Part shown: piece by piece, positions 58,241-64,000 of the stretch
How positions within the stretch are numbered: the stretch's first letter is position 1
How the letters are laid out: every line of letters begins with the position of its first letter
Source: Malachius bipustulatus
Taxonomy: Eukaryota > Arthropoda > Insecta > Coleoptera > Melyridae
Assembly (NCBI GenBank): GCA_910589415.1
Contig: OU342635.1
Coordinates: 14,818,001 to 14,882,000, forward strand
Length of the DNA: 64,000 bases
Direction of reading: 5' to 3'
Program-made: the position numbers and the translations under genes
The notes under the pieces: generated by a model
Seen by the model: only the letters and a program-made list of their open reading frames with translations
The model's database searches: none
What the model was told of the DNA's origin: nothing

Positions 58241-59045
58241 CGAATATCTCCGCCATTTTTCTTATTTACTTTTTGAAATTCTCAAGGGTTGAAGTCTATT
58301 AGTATAGTTGTCTACTGTAAAAATTTCAGTTTAATTACTTCAAAAATGTGCTCATAAATTGTTGGAGAAATTTAGCCATTTTTACCCTTTTCCTACCCAC
58401 GCCACTGGCTTATTAATAGAAAAAATGCAAATTTTGTTGCATGAAATTAAATTTCAAGTCATTTACTTCCAATATTGTGAATTTGATATAAAACTCTTTT
58501 TCTATCTAGCTTATACAGGGGTTCAAAAAATAGTCCTTTTTCCAAAAATTAAAATGGCCGCCATTTTGAAACGGCTCGATCGATTTTGCTCAAGTACAAT
58601 ACCAGACCAGTTCTTATATATATCTTACTCCCACAAAAATTTCAGTCCCCTAGATTGAAAACTGCGACCTGAAATGAGATGACAAAAACGGGATATGGGG
58701 AATTTTGAAAGGACACCCTGTAGAAGTAACGCGACTTTAGGAATTTTTTTCAACGAAAATATAACGTCGTTCTAAGGCTTTACAAGGATCCAAAATTTCA
58801 TTCACTAATCTTGAAAGATAAAGCTACAGGAGGGTTTTTAAAATCGAAATTTCGCGATTTTGGAGAAATATATATATATATATATAAATATATATATATA
58901 TATCGTGGGCAGGTGAATTTTGGAAAACCACTTTTTCGTGATCTGGGGGTCATGATCGGTGGACATTTGATGAGTTTGGGTGATTTTCGAAAAGTGATGT
59001 CGTCCTCAATAGTGTATTTTTTTTATTAAAAAATACACTAAAAAT
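57436..59045 (+). repeat. Perfect 805 bp tandem duplication
   Basis: 57,436-58,240 and 58,241-59,045 read as identical. The unit is the second monomer plus the 3' end of family A. The junction lies at a shared AAAATC, giving microhomology at the breakpoint. The repeated 99- and 72-codon frames are not genes. Confidence 0.9.
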
Positions 59046-59375
59046 CACAGTAATTATCACATGGAACTCTTGAGGATGGTTAACAAGTAATAGAGAAACA
59101 AGAGCGTGCAGTTTAGCCGAATGAATTGATCGGGTAAAAATGTATCCGCAAGGCACTTAGCTTCTGTTATGTTCTCCCGCTGGAAGATGGAGGGTTTCAG
59201 CCTGGGGTACGGATGGCACAGGTTCGGCGGCCAGCAGGTTAGCTGCTACAGTGGTAAATTCGGCCGCTCCTGCAGTACTACAAGTATGTGCCAATGGATC
59301 AGGTGAGCTTCGGTACGAAGAAAAAGCCTAGCTGGTTGGAAAAGTGATCTCAGGTACGACCAATGTGCTTAGGTA

Positions 59376-59500
59376 CGGAAAGAATGCTCCAGTACGAAAA
59401 ACGTGCTTCCGTAGGAAAAAAATGCTCCGTAGGAGAAAAAGTGCTTCCGTAGGGAGAAATGCTCCGCAGGAGAAAAAGTGCTTCCGTAGGGAGAAAGCAA
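59376..59500 (+). repeat. Minisatellite of ~18 bp units
   Basis: Units of TGCT(T)CCGTAGG(G/A)(A)GAAA recur about seven times, alternating between GTGCTTCCGTAGG and TGCTCCG(T/C)AGG forms, which gives a 37 bp higher-order period. Confidence 0.7.
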
Positions 59501-59529
59501 GCCAAAAACGTGGATGATGTTTCTAATAT

Positions 59530-59838
59530 TTGAACGGTAAATTCAAGACGCCATTAGGTGAATTATTCGCGACAGGTGTTTGGCGGAGACGGTCTTCCTT
59601 TCGCGATTCCAGGAGAGAAAAAGAAAGGTGAGATCTCCGGTATCGGCGTACCGGATCGAAACTCGACGGTCGAGTCTCGTCGAAACTCGACAGTCGAGGT
59701 CGACGAACTCGAGGCCTCCAGCCGGCCGTGTTTGCACTGAACTAAAAGCCACCATCATCACCCAGTCATGCGACGCGCGCAACGCGGTTGTCTCCGGGTC
59801 GCTGGCATTTAGCCAGTAAGTACAAAATGTACATTACA
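59530..59838 (-). repeat. LTR-like segment, minus strand
   Basis: Read on the minus strand it starts TGTAATGTACATTTTGTA and continues with TGGCTAAATGCCAGCGAC and GGAGACAAC. The same series starts at 63,938 on the + strand. The TG start and composition suggest a solo LTR of a Gypsy or BEL/Pao element. The other boundary is not determined; the limit given is approximate. Confidence 0.4.
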
Positions 59839-59845
59839 TCTTTGA

Positions 59846-60238
59846 TGAGGTTGCGCACAGTATCGACGGTTTCCTGGGTGACTGCCGTTTTTGGTGCACC
59901 TGCCCTTTGATCGTCGCTGGGACTCAACCGTCCACGTTTGAATTCTCTACATCGACGAGAAAATGTCGACCGATGTGGTGCTTCATTGCCAAAAACAAAA
60001 ACCAACTCGGCGAGGAATTCTTGTTGAGATAATTATTGTCTTCGAAAGTTGTAAAAATTTATTATGCGTACACTTTCTCGGTTTAAATTTATTGTTCGAA
60101 TAACTTGTCAATTTTAAAAATAACTGGATCTACAACACTATACGTATCGCGCTGAATCTTTAGATTTAGGTTAACTAAGGATGGAGGTTCTAGTAGTGAC
60201 ATTTTTGATTAGCGCAACTTACTATGAATGTCCCTGTA
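59846..60238 (-). pseudogene. mariner transposase N-terminal fragment with 5' TIR
   Basis: The minus strand gives FGNEAPHRSTFSRRCREFKR, then APKTAVTQETVDTVRNLIK, the HTH region of a mariner transposase. The end TACAGGGACATTCATAGTAA (minus strand, from about 60,238) looks like the 5' terminus. The catalytic half is gone; the fragment stops where the LTR-like segment begins. Confidence 0.65.
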
Positions 60239-61245
60239 TGCTAAACTTAAAAGGCATCCCTCGTGGATAGAGCACTTGGGATGAAAATGAATAAAATTCC
60301 AGAGGCCGGACAGCACACAGCGAACGTCTTTGGCGTTCAAGCGATTAAGTGTAATTTTAGAAGTGTTGTTTTAGTTTTAATATAGATGTAGAAAATAAAA
60401 AGTCGCATTACATGCTGGTAAAATTACGTAATATAATGTATTGCTTAGGAGGTCAAACTTTTTTTACCACATAAATTGAACTTGAATATTTCCTTGTTCC
60501 CTAATCCTGAACTGAACTGTCTGCTTGTCTTAGTTATTGTATCTTCTTGTAAACATTTTTTGGAATAAGGGAACAAAGTCGTTTGAAATTTAGATTAAGG
60601 AAAAACAATGTCTCCATTGGTGTCCATGTGGCATATACATTATTAGGACATAATTCTGAAGCTAAGATCTAATTAAGCTCGTCTGGAAGTTGCTGGAAGA
60701 CGGAAGGTATCTGCAGCAGACTGTATGGTGGTAGTTACTGTTCAGGCTCGCCATAAACATTGCAACCCTTTACCTATATTTCACGCACACCACAATTCTC
60801 TAATTACTGCACGTTTAGCACGAAATATGAGGCATAAATTACAGACGCAAATGCTCACTGTCCGATTTATATATACTACACCTACAGCCACCATCTCCAC
60901 TATACGTCATGATAGGAGTTATTGTTTTGTTCTTTATTTCTTTTTCACAATTTTCATTCGTTTTCCCTCATACTCTCATCCAGTTGTTTTCTAGTACATA
61001 CAACACTTTAAATAAATTTCACAGCTGAATTAATTTTCCGCTGCTCGTTACTCCTGGTTTCGAAGATAAAGGGTTTTACCTTACATGTGCAGTGTTAAAA
61101 ACAAATAACGTACCTGTCAACCTTCTTAAACAATATTAATATTTGATACAGTCTTTTTCTCTTGATTTTCCTCTTTTTTCAATTGCTTTTCGCAGTATGT
61201 CAAATGAGTTTCTTCAAATGACTTTAGTCTTTGATCTATCAATCA
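60239..61245. other. Unassigned sequence
   Basis: No gene or element is recognised. Confidence 0.35.
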
Positions 61246-62061
61246 ATTTCCCTTTTTGTCAAATTGGTTTCACTTTATATCAATTGCTTTTCCTGTTTAA
61301 CTTGAAGTGACAGTATTATTAACATTGGAAAAGCATTTGGTATAAGGGAAATCTAATTTGACAAAAGAGGAATTTAAATTGAAAAATCACACTGAAGTTT
61401 AATAACGAAAAGCATTTGACAAATTTGGAAACACAATTCACACAAAAGACGAAAACCAAAAGAGAAAGACTATAATGTAATAACGTGTAGTTATCCTATG
61501 TGATCATTATGAGGATCATGAACTTTTACTTAATTGTAACCAGTTAAAAGAGTGCGAACTCACTTGCATAGTAAGTTTAAAATTCACACTACCTAATTAA
61601 AGCTCCTTTTACTAAAAACCTTAACTGAAAATATTCCTATAATTATACGAAAAAACGCTACGGCTGGCAACACTGCTCTCGAGAGGTAAATTTTGCACTA
61701 ATTTCCACACCACCCAGGTGGTATGGTGCTTTCTTTTTGTAACGTGGTGTCTCCAAGTATGCCTAAGCCACGTTTACGCAAAACGGTTTTTTTTTTCAAA
61801 AAAAGGCATATTAAAAAAATATTTTCAAAACTTAAGGAGAGCTTAACCTACATTAGGTACCGCAAGTTTAGGTGTAGGTAGCTGTTTGACTGTGTTTGAC
61901 TGTGTGGTCCTTTAGTCCCTTTAAAAGCTCACATTACAATAATTTTCTTTTGTCAATTATGTGTTTCCAAATTCATCAAATAATGATTTTTCCATTTATC
62001 AAACGTCAGTGTGATTTCTCAATTTAAATTTCCCTTGTTGTCAAATTAGATTTCCTTTATA

Positions 62062-63142
62062 CGAGGGCGGGTCAATAAGTCTCTGACTTTTTGAATGAAA
62101 CACAGGTTTTTGGATAAAAAATTATTTTATTTTTCAACGTAGTCTCCTTTGAGCTCTATGCACGTTTAAAATAATATTTGTCGAGATCAATGAAATCGGT
62201 ATTTGTTGGCGAGATTATTTCATCGTTGGAGTCAAATCTCTTTCCGCCGAGCCATTTCTTCAGGTTCGGAAACAAGAAATAGTCACTCGCGGTTAAATTC
62301 AGAAAATAAGATGGATGAGGAAGCAATTTGTGGCCTTATTGATGGATTTTTGCCATGGAAACTGCATGTGTCTTGGTGGAACAACTTTTTTTCTTGGTCA
62401 AATGCGGTAATTTTTTCTTCAAATTCTCGTTGGATCGACCCAATATAAGTTGACATAATCAGTCATTGATTGTTTCACCCTTCTGAAGGTAGTCAATGTG
62501 GATTATACCGCGTGCATTGTCTGACAAACCCACCTTGGCCTTCTTTAGCGCTGATTCACCCCGTAAACCCCCTGTTTTGACTGCGCTGTTTGATCTCTGG
62601 TGTGTTGTGGTGGATCCACGTTTCATCCACGATTACGAAACAGCGCAAAAACTCGTCCATATTGCGGTTAAACAACGCCAAATACTCCTGCGAATTTGTC
62701 ACACGATTGCGTTTGTGGTAGATTGTGAGCAAACGCGTAAAGCGCTGTCATATACCCAAGTGATAATTCAAAATTGAAACCACTGAGTCATGTGAGATGC
62801 CTATGGCTTCCACAACCTCTCACTTTCAATCTACGATCGACCAACACCATATCATGAATTTTTTTTCAATTTTCAATTGTTTCGGGTGTATATGCTTTAA
62901 CTGGGCGTCCAGAACGTTCTGCATCTTCCATGCTTGTACGGCCACAACGAAATTCCGTAAACCACTGCTTTACCATTGAAATTTTTGGTGCAGAGTTCCC
63001 ATTACTTCCCATAGTATTTATCAAGCTTAGCCTTGGTATGAGTGATGTTTTTTTTCCGCAAAAAATGATGCTTAATGAGCAAACGAAATTCATTTTTTCC
63101 ATTTTTTTTTTCTTAAATCACGAACTTATTGACCCGCCCTCG
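62062..63142 (-). mobile_element. Nested mariner element
   Basis: The termini CGAGGGCGGGTCAATAAG and, on the other strand, CGAGGGCGGGTCAATAAG are inverted copies, flanked by TA on both sides. Length is 1,081 bp. It sits within the right arm of a foldback element. Confidence 0.88.
62104..63102 (-). pseudogene. mariner transposase pseudogene (SETMAR-like mariner group)
   Basis: On the minus strand, broken frames give VKQWFTEFRCGRTSMEDAER (HTH and linker), VDETWIHHNTPEIKQRS (first catalytic Asp), LFHQDTCSFHG (second catalytic block) and NLTASDYFLFPNLKKWLGGKRF. In the last block the usual YSPDLAPSDYF has become FLNLTASDYF, so the third catalytic Asp is lost. Several frameshifts add to that; it is dead. 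Confidence 0.82.
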
Positions 63143-63254
63143 TACCAAATGCTTTTCCGATGTTTATAATACTGTCACTCCCCGTAAATAGGAAAAGCAA
63201 TTGATACAAAGTGAAAACAATTTGACAAAAAAGAAAATTGAAAATGCACTTCCC

Positions 63255-63937
63255 ATAAAAATATAATGTGTAAAACAGGCTCAAGTCGGCTACTTTTCTT
63301 CGATGTTCTAGACACTCTCAATTTTTTGTCAAATCCGGGTCCCAGATCAAGTGGATGGCTCTTTTCTGAACGGAGTGTAATAATCTCATAGTATCTTCAG
63401 GAGCTGAGCTGCAAACCTGTGAGAAGAACTCCAAGGAGTCCGAGCCTCACGCCAAGTAAACGAAGAGATGACGATGCAGGAAGAGAGTATCCCGCTATCA
63501 CCATATCTATAACAAAACGTTGACCTTTTTGAAGAACTTCCCATGGTGCTCGATTTCATTGTTCCACAGTTCAGTTACGTAGGTGAGGAGGTCTCCAGTT
63601 GATGTATGTTTACCGAAGTCGTACTAGCGGTCTTTGATTATATTAGCTCCTTCCAAGTACTTTAAATGGTGTTGACTAATAGCTTTTTTCACAATCTTGG
63701 ATATTACTGAAAGCAGTGGCACTGGTGGACAATTATTCGGTATTATGGTCTTTTTTCCTTTCTTGGAAAAAAGGCTATACAGTAGTGTGTATTTCCATCA
63801 GGAGGGAAATATTCCCTCTTTATGAGACTTATTGAGGAGGCGACAGAAAACAGGTTACAGCTCAGTCGCGCAATTTTTAAGTACGATAACCGGAACGTCA
63901 TCGGGACCAGAAGCTTTGTTTGGGTTCAAGGCTAAAT
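63255..63937 (-). pseudogene. Jockey-like LINE RT remnant
   Basis: On the minus strand, NPNKASGPDDVPVIVLKNCA (about 63,880-63,935) opens the RT fingers, followed by LLNKSHKEGIFP. Later pieces LLTYVTELWNNEIEHHGK and LLHSVQKRAIHLIWDPDLT with LEHRRKVADLSLFYTLYFYG are the palm entry and the thumb. The catalytic palm between them is deleted. Multiple frameshifts are present. It is cut at 63,938 by the LTR-like sequence. Confidence 0.75.
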
Positions 63938-64000
63938 TGTAACATACATTTTGTAAGTACCGGCTAAATGCCAGCGACACGGAGACAACGGCGGGCGCGC
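63938..64000 (+). repeat. LTR-like segment running off the window
   Basis: Starts TGTAACATACATTTTGTAAG and matches 59,775-59,838 in inverted orientation at roughly 85 percent by eye. It interrupts the LINE remnant and continues past the window end. Confidence 0.5.

Larger units (their letters stand above)
61246..63235. mobile_element. Foldback element interrupted by a mariner
   Basis: The left arm (about 61,246-61,470) matches, inverted, two separated pieces: 63,143-63,235 and 61,935-62,061. Blocks include TATCAATTGCTTTTCCT, GTGACAGTATTA and AAAAGCATTTGGTATAAGG. The gap between the two right-arm pieces is exactly the mariner at 62,062-63,142. No coding capacity of its own. Confidence 0.8.

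Noticed and set aside
57554..58658. Two identical 99-codon frames as duplicated genes
   Set aside because: They lie in the non-coding family A repeat and owe their identity to the 805 bp duplication.

Overview
The window looks like nuclear DNA of an arthropod, most likely an insect. It is AT-rich, has almost no long open frames, contains one spliced C2H2 zinc-finger gene with GT-AG introns, and is packed with eukaryotic transposable elements: Tc1/mariner, pogo/Tigger, Ty3/Gypsy, Jockey-like and RTE-like LINEs, foldback MITEs and a 5S-derived SINE head. The order or species cannot be fixed from the sequence; a hemipteran-like genome is only a guess.

Layout. 1-5,300: an inverted copy of a 1.87 kb coding-free repeat (family A), a decayed Jockey-like LINE and a nearly perfect 555 bp palindrome. 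5,300-16,000: mostly unassigned AT-rich DNA with a small TIR element, an internally deleted mariner-like element, pieces of two LINE types and a mariner remnant. 16,010-19,934: an apparently complete pogo/Tigger-like transposon with an intact 810-codon transposase that carries a C-terminal PHD finger. 20,640-21,410: a foldback element. 21,733-27,037: a complete, very young Ty3/Gypsy retrotransposon with identical 220 bp LTRs, a tRNA-Pro-type primer site and one 1,562-codon gag-pol frame. 27,000-36,000: LINE debris, a CpG-rich patch and unassigned sequence. 36,990-40,700: two foldback elements, a decayed mariner-like transposase and a LINE tail. 43,890-45,775: LINE-derived sequence including a 247 bp tandem array and a LINE 3' end closing in (ATA)n.

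46,851-49,449 holds the only convincing host gene: two coding exons of a multi-zinc-finger protein on the + strand, continuing beyond what can be recognised. 49,927-59,046 has two more family A copies (the second with a perfect 805 bp tandem duplication), a mariner-like element with three internal stops, and a 5S-rRNA-like segment. 59,046-64,000 has a minisatellite, two LTR-like segments in inverted orientation, two mariner remnants (one cleanly nested inside a foldback element) and a Jockey-like LINE fragment.

The two elements that look competent or recently competent are the Gypsy element and the pogo/Tigger element. The points most worth a second look are a DEK-like SAP/SAF-box module plus acidic tract at the Gag N-terminus, the PHD-tailed transposase with arrays of a TGGTCGAGAA motif in its flanks, the 247 bp array grown from LINE RNase H sequence, and the repeated foldback elements. 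All family calls come from reading motifs by eye; no database search was run.
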